Assembly: GCA_012515725.1 (NCBI GenBank) | Contig: JAAYXU010000256.1 | Span: forward strand, 1 to 10,242 | Origin: Clostridiales bacterium | GTDB taxonomy: Bacteria > Bacillota > Clostridia > Christensenellales > UMGS416 | Length of the DNA: 10,242 nt | Direction: 5' to 3' | Part shown: positions 1 to 6,463 of the stretch, piece by piece | Position numbering within the stretch: position 1 is the first letter of the stretch | Layout of the letters: each line of letters opens with the position of its first letter | The notes under the pieces: generated by a model | The model's database searches: none | The model's input: only the letters and a program-made list of their open reading frames with translations | What the model was told of the DNA's origin: nothing | Program-made: the position numbers and the translations under genes

Positions 1-654
1 CCGGGCCATCGCCGCGTCTTCGGTCATCCGCTCGGGGTGCCACTGCACAGCCAGCGCCGGACGGCCGTCGGCGGCCTCGACCGCTTCTACTATGCGCCCG
101 TCCTCCGACCAAGCGACAGGCGCAAGAGGCGCGGGAATGTCCCGCAGCGCCTGATGGTGGGTGCTGTTGACCGGACCGTGTACGTCCACGATCGACGACA
201 GAAGGCTGCCCGGGCATATTGTTATCTCATGACAGGGCGTCGGCAAATACGGATGGGACAGGGAAAGCTCGCGCCCGATGTCCTGATACAGCGTACCGCC
301 CAACGCAACGCACAGCACCTGTATGCCCCGGCATATGCCAAGCACGGGTTTCCGCGCCTCCCAGAAGGCGCGGGCCGCCGCGATCTCCACCGCGTCCCGC
401 CGCTCGGATATGTTTTTGCTGTACAGATTCGCTGCCCCGTACAGCGCGGGCGCTATGTCCCCCCCGCCGGGCAGCAGCAGCCCGTCCAGCGTCCGCGCCC
501 ACTCGCCCGCGTCCCCGGGCGCGCCCGCCAGCAGAACGGGTAGCCCTCCTGCCCTCGATATGGCCTCGGCGTATGTGACCGGCAGATCGTACCGGGGTGA
601 GGTCTCGCCCGCTCTTTTACGGTACCCGGGCGTGACGCCGATAACCGGCTTCAT
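1..654 (-). CDS. Peptidase C26 / gamma-glutamyl-gamma-aminobutyrate hydrolase family protein, 3' end cut by window
   Basis: Class I glutamine-amidotransferase-fold hydrolase of the PuuD type, expected to cleave gamma-glutamyl amide bonds in the cytoplasm. I translated 218 codons on the minus strand from ATG 654-652; the frame runs off base 1. It starts MKPVIGVTP, has LLLPGGGDIAP at about 79-89, and the nucleophile elbow GICRGIQ with Cys108. NSTHHQAL (about 163-170) and VQWHPE with His206 and Glu208 complete the catalytic triad and the C26 signature. Family members are usually about 230-255 residues, so only a short tail should be missing. The start overlaps the stop of the upstream GGDEF/EAL gene as TAATG, and GGAGGG lies 6 nt before the ATG inside that gene, so translational coupling is likely. 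The substrate cannot be set from sequence: no other putrescine-utilisation genes are visible, so the symbol puuD is not justified. Confidence 0.92.
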   Translation of the reverse strand, partial: MKPVIGVTPGYRKRAGETSPRYDLPVTYAEAISRAGGLPVLLAGAPGDAGEWARTLDGLLLPGGGDIAPALYGAANLYSKNISERRDAVEIAAARAFWEARKPVLGICRGIQVLCVALGGTLYQDIGRELSLSHPYLPTPCHEITICPGSLLSSIVDVHGPVNSTHHQALRDIPAPLAPVAWSEDGRIVEAVEAADGRPALAVQWHPERMTEDAAMAR

Positions 655-2564
655 TAGCGGCCCTCCGCGCACGGCTGTTTCCCGCCGCTGCGCCCATCGT
701 AGCGCGCCACCCAGTCCATGACCTCGGTCTCGGGTATCGGTTTGGCGATGAAGTGTCCCTGCATGTACCGGATGCCCAGATCCTGCACCGCCCTGTCCTG
801 CTCGGGCGTCTCCACGCCCTCCAGCACGACCGAGAATCCGACCTGCCGGGATATGTTCATGAGTATGCTCAGAAGCTGACGCCGCAGCGGAGCCGAAACG
901 CTGTGCGTATAGGCGTCGTTCATCTTGATGATGTCGAACCGGTGGGTACCGACCAGCGAAAGCGCCGAGTGGTTCCGTCCGAAATCATCGAGCGCGACTC
1001 CGATCCCGGCCGCTGACAGCCGGTCGATGCGGTCACAGAGCATTTCAATATCTCGCGACGCGTCTCCCTCCTTGACCTCGAGCCGCAGCAGTCCGGGCGG
1101 CGTACCGCTCTTTTGGGTCAGCTCGATCGCCTGCGTGATGAAATCATCGTTGCTCAGCTCGTCGGTCGTCACATTCACGGCTACGCGTATCGGTTCCCCG
1201 CGCCCATCGTTAATTTCCCGCGCGAAGGACAGCGCCTTCTCGATCATATAAAGGTCCACAAGTGGAAGCAGCCCGGCCCGCTGGGCGATCGGTATGAACT
1301 GGGCGGGCATGAGCAGCCCGCGCTGGGGATGCTTCCAGCGAACCAGCGTTTCAAACGACATAATCTGTCCGGTATGAGAGTCGACCACAGGCTGATACCA
1401 CGCCGTGAGCTGCCTCTCGGACAGCGCCGCGCGCAGATCGCGCTTGAGGTGGTATTCGTCCAACATATCGAGCTTCATCGTGTCGGCGTACTCGACTAAA
1501 CGGTTGCCGCCCTCGGTCTTTGCCTTGTACATCGCTATATCGGCCAGCGACATGAGCGTCGAGCGGTCGGTCGCGTTCTCCGGATAGTACGCGATGCCGA
1601 TGCTGGCCTTTACTTCGATGAACTCGTTCGGGTGCAGCGCCGCCACCTGATGAAGGATATCCCGCGCCAGCGCGCGGCAGCTTTCCCGATCTACGGGAGC
1701 CGGGTCCATTATCAGGAATTCGTCGCCCGAGAGCCTCGACACAAGGCACCGATCGGGACACACATCGCGCAGCATCCGTCCCACGCGCCGTATGTACTCA
1801 TCGCCCGCCTCGTGGCCGTACATGTCGTTGACCATCTTGAAGTTGTCAAGATCCATAAACATAGCCATCATCAGGCTGCCTTTGGCCTGCTCGAACCGCT
1901 TCTCCATGTACATGCGCATACCGTCGCGGTTAAGCAGATCCGTCAGCGAATCGTGGTAGACCTTGTGCTGGTAGTGGTGCTCCAATTTTTGCAGCAGGCG
2001 CTGCTGATCGTCGCCAAGTCTGATCTCCTTTTCGATAAAAACAGCGCAGCGGGTCTGTGGCCTCCCGCCAAGCTCGAAGCTCGAGACCTCAATGGCGCTC
2101 CGGCTCTCCTGCATTCCGTCCGGAATGATAAGAAAGTCCTCCGCGTTCTTCTGCGCGTCGGACATATCCATGGGCAGCGCTTCACCCAGCGCCATACCCA
2201 CAAGCTCGCTCGGAGTCTTTCCCGTGAGCCGGGAGAAAGCCTCGTTTGCGGCGTCGATGCGCGCGGTGGCCCAATCCCACCCGGAGCCGCCGTCCGCCAT
2301 GAGCACCGCCATGGGCATCGGGTTGCGCCCGAAGGCCTCCACCGCGTCCTTATCGTCCGGAGCGGCGGAATCACGGCGTGAGCGTCTGAGCAGTCTGCCC
2401 GCGAAAAAGCACGCGGCCGCGCCTGCCAGCGCTACGGGCGCCGCGATCCAAATCCATCGGCCACAAGACGCCGCAGCGCTCTGCGAGCGCGCGCAGCCCG
2501 CTAGATGCGGCAGCGCCGCCATGGCAGCGCCAAGACGAAGAAATGTTTTCGCACGCCTCCCCAT
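654..2564 (-). CDS. Membrane-anchored PAS-GGDEF-EAL c-di-GMP signalling protein
   Basis: A 636-residue protein combining diguanylate cyclase and c-di-GMP phosphodiesterase domains. The N-terminus is a basic-hydrophobic leader ending in a lipobox-like LAGC (Cys24), followed by a membrane segment at about 37-60 and an RRSRR stop-transfer. A PAS-like sensor domain covers about 75-180, with ANEAFSRLTG at about 106-115. The GGDEF domain (about 195-360) keeps MDLDNF (Asp238) and YGHEAGDE, but its signature is SGDEF (279-283) and no RxxD inhibitory site is seen. The EAL domain (about 370-620) has ETL in place of EAL (Glu405). It retains Asn464, Glu496, Glu499, Asp526-Asp527, Lys547, Glu582 and Gln602, aligned by eye to known EAL catalytic positions. 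The usual Asp two residues after the Lys is Asn549. A phosphodiesterase is plausible and cyclase activity less certain. AGGGGGAGGA stands about 6 nt upstream of the ATG. The last codons overlap the C26 hydrolase gene. Confidence 0.93.
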   Translation of the reverse strand: MGRRAKTFLRLGAAMAALPHLAGCARSQSAAASCGRWIWIAAPVALAGAAACFFAGRLLRRSRRDSAAPDDKDAVEAFGRNPMPMAVLMADGGSGWDWATARIDAANEAFSRLTGKTPSELVGMALGEALPMDMSDAQKNAEDFLIIPDGMQESRSAIEVSSFELGGRPQTRCAVFIEKEIRLGDDQQRLLQKLEHHYQHKVYHDSLTDLLNRDGMRMYMEKRFEQAKGSLMMAMFMDLDNFKMVNDMYGHEAGDEYIRRVGRMLRDVCPDRCLVSRLSGDEFLIMDPAPVDRESCRALARDILHQVAALHPNEFIEVKASIGIAYYPENATDRSTLMSLADIAMYKAKTEGGNRLVEYADTMKLDMLDEYHLKRDLRAALSERQLTAWYQPVVDSHTGQIMSFETLVRWKHPQRGLLMPAQFIPIAQRAGLLPLVDLYMIEKALSFAREINDGRGEPIRVAVNVTTDELSNDDFITQAIELTQKSGTPPGLLRLEVKEGDASRDIEMLCDRIDRLSAAGIGVALDDFGRNHSALSLVGTHRFDIIKMNDAYTHSVSAPLRRQLLSILMNISRQVGFSVVLEGVETPEQDRAVQDLGIRYMQGHFIAKPIPETEVMDWVARYDGRSGGKQPCAEGR

Positions 2565-2635
2565 CTATATTCCTCCCCCTAGTCGTATCCCCTTTGCGTA
2601 AGGCCCGATATATCCCCTGTGTCGGGGCTTTATAT
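2565..2635 (-). promoter_or_regulatory. Leader of the GGDEF/EAL gene with mutually exclusive hairpins
   Basis: Just upstream of the start codon, arms 2600-2608 and 2622-2630 can pair at 8 of 9 positions. A smaller hairpin pairs CCCC with GGGG (2614-2617 with 2624-2627) and shares the right arm, so the two folds exclude each other. On the transcribed strand three GGGG-runs follow or lie in this stretch, the last being the Shine-Dalgarno itself, so the single CCCC run could also reach the ribosome site. A weak -10-like TATAAA lies at 2634-2629 without a good -35. This may be an attenuator or weak terminator; it does not match a known riboswitch by eye. Confidence 0.3.
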
Positions 2636-2661
2636 TGTCGCATTCGCTGCACGTTCACCTG

Positions 2662-2701
2662 TTGCGCTCACTGTCGCTACAGTTCATCGCACTCCGCGCA
2701 A
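2662..2701. repeat. Nested inverted repeats downstream of the CoADR gene
   Basis: TTGCGC (2662-2667) is the reverse complement of GCGCAA (2696-2701). Nested between them is ACTGT-CGCT-ACAGT (2670-2683), a perfect 5-bp inverted repeat. No T-run follows on either strand, so this is not a standard intrinsic terminator. The stretch lies between the stop of the CoADR-rhodanese gene and the GGDEF/EAL gene and may simply mark the end of the upstream transcript. Confidence 0.3.
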
Positions 2702-2735
2702 GCCCGTAATCAATCCCCTTCTGTTCGGCCCGCGC

Positions 2736-4415
2736 CTACTCCCCGCCCGCGTAGTCTCCCGTGTAAGTCTGCCAGCTCATGTATCCGCCCGCGAGATTGA
2801 GTACGCGGGTAAAACCGCTCTGCATGAGTATACGTGCCGCGGTGTGCGCCCGGACTCCCACCGCGCAGTAGACGATGGTATTCCGATGCCTGTCGAGTTC
2901 GCCCACCCGCTCCCGCAGCGCGTCCACCGGTATGTGCACGCTGCCGGGAATGGCCCCGGCCCGCGCCTCCTGGCCGGTGCGCACGTCCAGCACCGTTACC
3001 TCCGACCGATCGAGTCCCATGAGCTCCTCGCACGTAATGAACGCCGCCGTGCCCTCCAGCTCGTTCCCGGCTATATACCCTGCCAGATTGACAGGATCCT
3101 TCGCCGAGGAGTAGGGCGGCGCGTAGCCAAGCTCCAGCTCCTCCAGATCAAAGACCGTACCGCCCATGCGGATGACGGTCGCCAGTACGTCGACCCGCTT
3201 ATCTACGCCCCTGCGGCCCACGCCCTGAGCTCCCAGCAGACGGCCCTTTCGGTCGTATATGATCTTAAGCGCCAGATGGCTACCCCCTGGATAGTATCCG
3301 GCGTGCGAACGCGGGTGCAGTATCGCCACGCCGTAGTCCCTCCAGATAAGCCGTCCCATCGACCGCAGGTTTTTCTCATTGAGACCCGTCGCGGCGGCCG
3401 TCATGTCAAATACCTTTGCGACCGACGATCCTTGGGTGCCTTTGTATGTCCTGCGCAGGCCGCACAGTATATCAGCGGCCATGCGTCCCATCCTGTTGGC
3501 CGGGCCCGCCAGCGGGATCAACGTTTTCTCTTCGCTTACGAAGTGCACTACCTGCACCGCGTCGCCAATCGCGTATATATCGGGATCCTCGGTGCGCAGC
3601 GTTTCATCCACGACGATGCCGCCGCGCGCGCCCAGCGCCAGCCCGCATTCCTTTGCGAGCGCGTTGTTGGGAGAAACGCCGATCGAGAGAATAACCATAT
3701 TCGTATCGAGCTCCCGCCCGCTCCTGAGCGTGATTCGCACGTCCCCGTCGGCGTCCCCGAAGGACTGCACGCCGTCGCCCAGCACGAGGCGCACTCCTTT
3801 TTCCGCAAGATGCCTGTGCACGAACTGGGCCATGTCGAAGTCCAGCGGGGGCATTACCTGGTTGGTCAGCTCCACGAGCGTTACCGCCACGCCCCGCGTC
3901 GCCAGATTCTCGGCCATTTCGACGCCGATAAATCCGCCGCCCACGATGACGGCGCGCGTCGCGCCGTCGGCCTCGAGCCTTTTTCCGATGCGGTCCATGT
4001 CCGGGAGCGTCCACAGCGTCAGTATGGACGGGTGGTCTATGCCGGGAATCGGTGGCCGCAGCGGAGAGGAGCCCGGGGACAGCACCAGCTTATCATACTT
4101 CTCTTTGTATACAGCTCCCGAAACCGCGTCGCGTACCTCCACCTGCTTGCTGTCCCGATCGATCGCGATTACCTCGCTGCGAATCCGGACATCCACATGA
4201 AATCGCCTGCTGAAGGACTCCGGCGTCTGCAGCAGCAAGTCGTCACGGCTTGGGATGACGCCACCGATACTATAGGGCAGTCCGCAGTTGGCAAAGGATA
4301 TGTATTCGCCCCGCTCGAAAAGTATGATCCGCGCCTGCTCATCCAGCCGTCGCAGACGCGCCGCGCAGCTTGCTCCGCCGGCCACGCCTCCCACGATGAT
4401 CACCGTTCGCCGCAT
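2736..4415 (-). CDS. CoA-disulfide reductase / NAD(P)H persulfide reductase with C-terminal rhodanese domain
   Basis: A 559-residue FAD-dependent pyridine nucleotide-disulfide oxidoreductase fused to a rhodanese domain, the full length of known CoADR-RHD proteins. The N-terminal FAD loop VGGVAGGASCAAR spans about 8-20. The single redox Cys44 sits in SFANCGLPYS, equivalent to the cysteine that forms a CoA mixed disulfide in this family. The NAD(P)H loop VIVGGGFIGVEMAENL is at about 156-171, and the second FAD motif IYAIGD ends at Asp285. ELGYAPPYSSAKDPVNLAGY (about 428-447) is the usual dimer/active-site segment with two conserved tyrosines. The rhodanese domain (about 455-555) has Cys517 in YCAVGVRAHTAAR. 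The protein is expected to reduce CoA disulfide or CoA/glutathione persulfides in the cytoplasm; which of these it prefers cannot be read from sequence. Its ATG is 6 nt past the ArsR stop, with GAGGAG inside the last ArsR codons, so the two genes are co-translated. Confidence 0.95.
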   Translation of the reverse strand: MRRTVIIVGGVAGGASCAARLRRLDEQARIILFERGEYISFANCGLPYSIGGVIPSRDDLLLQTPESFSRRFHVDVRIRSEVIAIDRDSKQVEVRDAVSGAVYKEKYDKLVLSPGSSPLRPPIPGIDHPSILTLWTLPDMDRIGKRLEADGATRAVIVGGGFIGVEMAENLATRGVAVTLVELTNQVMPPLDFDMAQFVHRHLAEKGVRLVLGDGVQSFGDADGDVRITLRSGRELDTNMVILSIGVSPNNALAKECGLALGARGGIVVDETLRTEDPDIYAIGDAVQVVHFVSEEKTLIPLAGPANRMGRMAADILCGLRRTYKGTQGSSVAKVFDMTAAATGLNEKNLRSMGRLIWRDYGVAILHPRSHAGYYPGGSHLALKIIYDRKGRLLGAQGVGRRGVDKRVDVLATVIRMGGTVFDLEELELGYAPPYSSAKDPVNLAGYIAGNELEGTAAFITCEELMGLDRSEVTVLDVRTGQEARAGAIPGSVHIPVDALRERVGELDRHRNTIVYCAVGVRAHTAARILMQSGFTRVLNLAGGYMSWQTYTGDYAGGE

Positions 4416-4421
4416 GATTCG

Positions 4422-4727
4422 TCACTCCTCCTCGAGCATGAGCCGCATCATGATCGCGACGATGCCTCGAATATTTGAGTCCGCGATCCGGTAACTGACC
4501 AGCTTGCCGGTGCGCTCGGCCGAAACGAGACCCGCCCGCCTCAATATACCCAGCTGCTGAGATACGGTGGACTGGGGCGCGCGCATCTGATCCCGGAGAG
4601 CTGTTACACTGGTTCCTTCCTGCTCATAGAGCGCCATCAGTATGCAGAGCCGAAGCGGATGGGCCATCGCCTTGAGCACCTCGGCGGGCGCCTTATACCG
4701 CTCCAGACTCCGAACCGGTTCGCCCAT
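4422..4727 (-). CDS. ArsR/SmtB-family winged-helix repressor
   Basis: Small winged-helix repressor, 101 residues from the preferred start. An ATG three codons upstream (4736-4734) directly abuts AAGGAG and leaves no spacer, whereas the ATG at 4727-4725 (MGEPVRSLERY) lies 9 nt after it, so the downstream start is chosen. AHPLRLCILMAL is the typical first conserved block. TALRDQMRAPQSTVSQQLGIL is the recognition helix-turn-helix, and GKLVSYRI is the wing. There is no ELCVCD metal site and only one cysteine (in RLCIL), so neither the classic metal sensor nor the two-cysteine SqrR/BigR persulfide switch applies. It is followed directly by the CoADR-rhodanese gene, which it probably controls together with itself. 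The inducer is unknown; a thiol-state or sulfur signal is an inference from the neighbour. Confidence 0.92.
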   Translation of the reverse strand: MGEPVRSLERYKAPAEVLKAMAHPLRLCILMALYEQEGTSVTALRDQMRAPQSTVSQQLGILRRAGLVSAERTGKLVSYRIADSNIRGIVAIMMRLMLEEE

Positions 4728-4741
4728 ATATCGCATCTCCT

Positions 4742-4775
4742 TAAATCATAATATTACGATATCTGAATTGATTTA
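4742..4775. promoter_or_regulatory. Candidate ArsR operator: nested palindromes
   Basis: TAAATCA (4742-4748) and TGATTTA (4769-4775) are perfect inverted arms 20 bp apart. Inside the span, ATCATAATATTACGAT (4745-4760) is a palindrome with one mismatched pair around a perfect TAATATTA core (4749-4756). The sites cover the -10 hexamer and the spacer of the arsR promoter, which is where an autorepressor of this family usually binds. Binding is inferred, not shown. Confidence 0.55.
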
Positions 4776-4779
4776 GCAA
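4751..4779 (-). promoter_or_regulatory. Sigma-70-type promoter of arsR-CoADR operon
   Basis: On the minus strand TTGCTA (4779-4774) is followed by a 17-nt spacer and TAATAT (4756-4751), each matching four of six consensus bases. The expected start of transcription is about 4744, giving a short leader with AAGGAG at 4742-4737 and the ATG at 4727. The -10 lies in the TAATATTA palindrome core, so a bound repressor would block polymerase. The -35 lies just after the stop codon of the upstream hydrolase gene. Confidence 0.55.
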
Positions 4780-4790
4780 TTGTTTTTCCA

Positions 4791-5723
4791 TTATTTACAC
4801 GCCGCCGGTCCGCCTCTCAGCGCTTCCAGCAGGAAATCCCGCACATCCCGGGCGAACTCCCCGGCGGCAACATCGCTGTGAACCTCGTGGCGGCATCCGG
4901 GATAGACCTTGCCGTACGCGTTTTTTCCGTGCTTCCTCCAGCTCGATATGAGGAATCCGACCGCAGCCCTTCCGCCCAGCGGGTCGTCCGCGCCGGCTGT
5001 GAAGAGCACCGGAAGGCCGTCGGGCACGCCGCGTATGCGCTCGCTTCGCAGCGAATCGCGCAGCATGACGCCGATGTCGCGGTACAGCGCTGCCGAGCAA
5101 ACAAATCCGCACAGGGGATCGGCGGTATACCGGTCGACCTCCTCGGGAATGGAGCTGATCCAGTCATGCGCGGTACGCCCCTCGAAGGGCTTATTGTACT
5201 GCCCGCACGTCATGCTGTGGAGCAGACGATTGGGCTGCTCCATTCTCCTCAATCCCGCTGCCGACGCCAAAAGAGGCGCGAGCGTGCGCCGCACAGGTTT
5301 GTCGACGAACACGCCCGACAGCACCGCGGCTGCGAAACGCTCACCGTGACGCATGAGCAGCACCCGGCCAAACAGCGAGCCCATCGAGTGCCCGAAAAGA
5401 AACACCGGCGCTCCGGGATGCTTGGAGCGCATCCGGTCGGTCAGCAGCAGCAAATCATCGAGCGCCCGCTCCCATCCGTTCCGCGGACCCAGACTTCCCC
5501 GGACGCCCTCAGGGATAGCCCGTCCGTGACCGCGCAGGTCCGGGGCGTATACCGCAAGCCCATCCCGCGCCAGCGCACAGGCGAGCCGCTCATACCGGCC
5601 CGCGTGTTCAGCCATGCCGTGAACGAGAAGCACCGCGCCCCGGATATCCCCCTCCTGAGCCCAGTGGCAAACCGGCACGGTCTTCCCGTCCGCGGAGCGG
5701 AAGGATGCGTCCCTTTCGGTCAT
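4791..5723 (-). CDS. Alpha/beta hydrolase, monoacylglycerol lipase / serine aminopeptidase S33-like
   Basis: A 310-residue alpha/beta hydrolase of the monoglyceride lipase/lysophospholipase group. The open frame extends to 5816, but that would overlap the upstream gene. AGAAAGG directly touches an ATG at 5732-5730, while the ATG at 5723-5721 (MTERDASF) has a 9-nt spacer, so the latter is chosen. Residues (310-aa numbering): oxyanion segment LLVHGMAEHAGRY with His35-Gly36, nucleophile Ser113 in FGHSMGS, acid Asp247 in TAGADDP, and His279 in GCRHEVHS. The family motif H-G-x-x-x-H-x-G-R-Y supports the monoglyceride-lipase branch. No signal peptide is seen, so it should be cytoplasmic and hydrolyse a small acyl ester; the substrate is unknown. 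It starts 23 nt after the stop of the GNAT-like gene and shares its promoter. It ends just before the arsR promoter. Confidence 0.9.
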   Translation of the reverse strand: MTERDASFRSADGKTVPVCHWAQEGDIRGAVLLVHGMAEHAGRYERLACALARDGLAVYAPDLRGHGRAIPEGVRGSLGPRNGWERALDDLLLLTDRMRSKHPGAPVFLFGHSMGSLFGRVLLMRHGERFAAAVLSGVFVDKPVRRTLAPLLASAAGLRRMEQPNRLLHSMTCGQYNKPFEGRTAHDWISSIPEEVDRYTADPLCGFVCSAALYRDIGVMLRDSLRSERIRGVPDGLPVLFTAGADDPLGGRAAVGFLISSWRKHGKNAYGKVYPGCRHEVHSDVAAGEFARDVRDFLLEALRGGPAACK

Positions 5724-5746
5724 ACCGCTCATCCTTTCTGCCCGGA

Positions 5747-6190
5747 CTATCTCTCCGGCTCCCCGCCGCTTTCCCGGCTGTGACAGCCTGCACAGCCCGA
5801 GCAGCCGTGACCGCATCCGGAGCGCAGCACCAGAGCGGCATACGGGTCCTCTCCGGGCTGTACGCTCAGGAAACCGACCGCCAGCAGCAGCTTGCGCGCC
5901 GCGCCGCTCTCGGGGCTGTATATTTCCTTTGCCCCAAGCTCGGCGGCCCTGTACACCATAATCTGCACTGCCAGCACCAGGAGCTCCGGGTCGGCCCCGG
6001 GCGCCAGCGCGAGCCCGTCGATATAGAACCGCCCCCGGTCATCGTACAGCCGCCCGGCAGCCAGATCGGCGTCGTCCTCATACACCAGCACGTGCAGCGC
6101 GCTCCCGTCCCGCCCGTCGTCCGGGGTCTGCCGGAGGCGGCGCACCGCCGATAGATCGTCCTCTCCCGTCAGCCATTTACTGCGTATCAT
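5747..6190 (-). CDS. GNAT-fold protein with degenerate acetyl-CoA loop and Cys-rich C-terminal tail
   Basis: A 147-residue protein from ATG 6190-6188 (MIRSKWLTGE), with GGAGGG 4 nt upstream. The frame stays open to an ATG at 6241, but a promoter overlies that extension, so the shorter form is preferred. The core resembles an N-acetyltransferase: a strand pair around ADLAAGRLYDDRGRFYIDGLALAP (about 41-64), helix LLVLAVQIMVYRAAELGA, and a closing AARKLLLAVGFLSV (about 97-110) like the usual A-x-x-x-Y-x-x-x-G-F block. The pyrophosphate-binding R/QxxGxG/A loop that should follow LALAP is absent (GADPELL instead), so catalysis is doubtful. The last 25 residues contain Cys126-x3-Cys130-x2-Cys133-x2-Cys136 with His128 and His137, a possible metal or Fe-S ligand set. 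It leads a two-gene unit with the hydrolase. I cannot assign a substrate. Confidence 0.75.
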   Translation of the reverse strand: MIRSKWLTGEDDLSAVRRLRQTPDDGRDGSALHVLVYEDDADLAAGRLYDDRGRFYIDGLALAPGADPELLVLAVQIMVYRAAELGAKEIYSPESGAARKLLLAVGFLSVQPGEDPYAALVLRSGCGHGCSGCAGCHSRESGGEPER

Positions 6191-6217
6191 ACGGCCCTCC
6201 ATACGGCATACGCGTCT

Positions 6218-6246
6218 ATCATACGCTATTTTGGCAGACATGGAAA
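6218..6246 (-). promoter_or_regulatory. Promoter of the GNAT-like/hydrolase unit
   Basis: On the minus strand TTTCCA (6246-6241) is separated by 17 nt from TATGAT (6223-6218, five of six consensus bases). Transcription from about 6211 would give a roughly 20-nt leader carrying GGAGGG (6200-6195) before ATG 6190. This placement argues against translation from the ATG at 6241. Confidence 0.5.
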
Positions 6247-6267
6247 GGCCTTTGCGCGTGGAAGATG

Positions 6268-6294
6268 AAAAAACCGCCGGGCCTGCGGCGATTT
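6268..6294 (-). terminator. Intrinsic terminator facing the minus strand
   Basis: Arms 6286-6294 and 6271-6279 pair over nine positions on the minus strand (five G-C pairs, one G-T wobble, three A-T pairs) around a 6-nt loop (6280-6285). Reading the minus strand, the stem runs into six T residues (6273-6268). It would stop transcripts coming from the HsdM/URO-D frame before the GNAT-like promoter. Confidence 0.75.
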
Positions 6295-6377
6295 CGTCCC
6301 ATGCGCGGCGGTACGATTTCGGTTGTGGGGGCGGCGAGGATATAATTTTACCTGTGGATGGAAACGGTTTGCTGCGT

Positions 6378-6413
6378 AAAGCTCCGCATCATACAGGATG
6401 TGGAGCTTTTATA
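6378..6413. terminator. Strong hairpin, possible bidirectional terminator
   Basis: Arms 6378-6390 and 6397-6409 pair over 13 positions (one G-T wobble) around a 6-nt loop. On the plus strand the stem ends in TTTTATATT, a fair T-tract. On the minus strand only TTTACG follows. It lies 55 bases past the stop of the HsdM/URO-D frame, and together with the hairpin at 6268-6294 would insulate that transcript. Confidence 0.55.
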
Positions 6414-6463
6414 TTACAGGTATCCTTATTTTAATATATTGTTATATTACTACAATCATATCA

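Noticed and set aside
1632..2381. Plus-strand open frame (249 codons) opposite the GGDEF/EAL gene
   Set aside because: It is antisense to clear GGDEF and PAS sequence, with no domain and no ribosome site.
2565..2735. c-di-GMP riboswitch (GEMM-like) before the GGDEF/EAL gene
   Set aside because: ACGCAAAG resembles one conserved piece, but the flanking conserved bases and the second stem are missing, so the match is too partial to call.
2619..4478. Long plus-strand open frame (619 codons) opposite the CoADR and arsR genes
   Set aside because: It is antisense to two clear protein families, its residues are rich in Arg, His and Pro as expected of a GC-rich shadow frame, and it has no recognisable domain or ribosome site.
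4878..5783. Plus-strand open frame (301 codons) opposite the hydrolase
   Set aside because: It is a shadow of a gene with an intact catalytic triad; the composition is not protein-like and there is no start signal.
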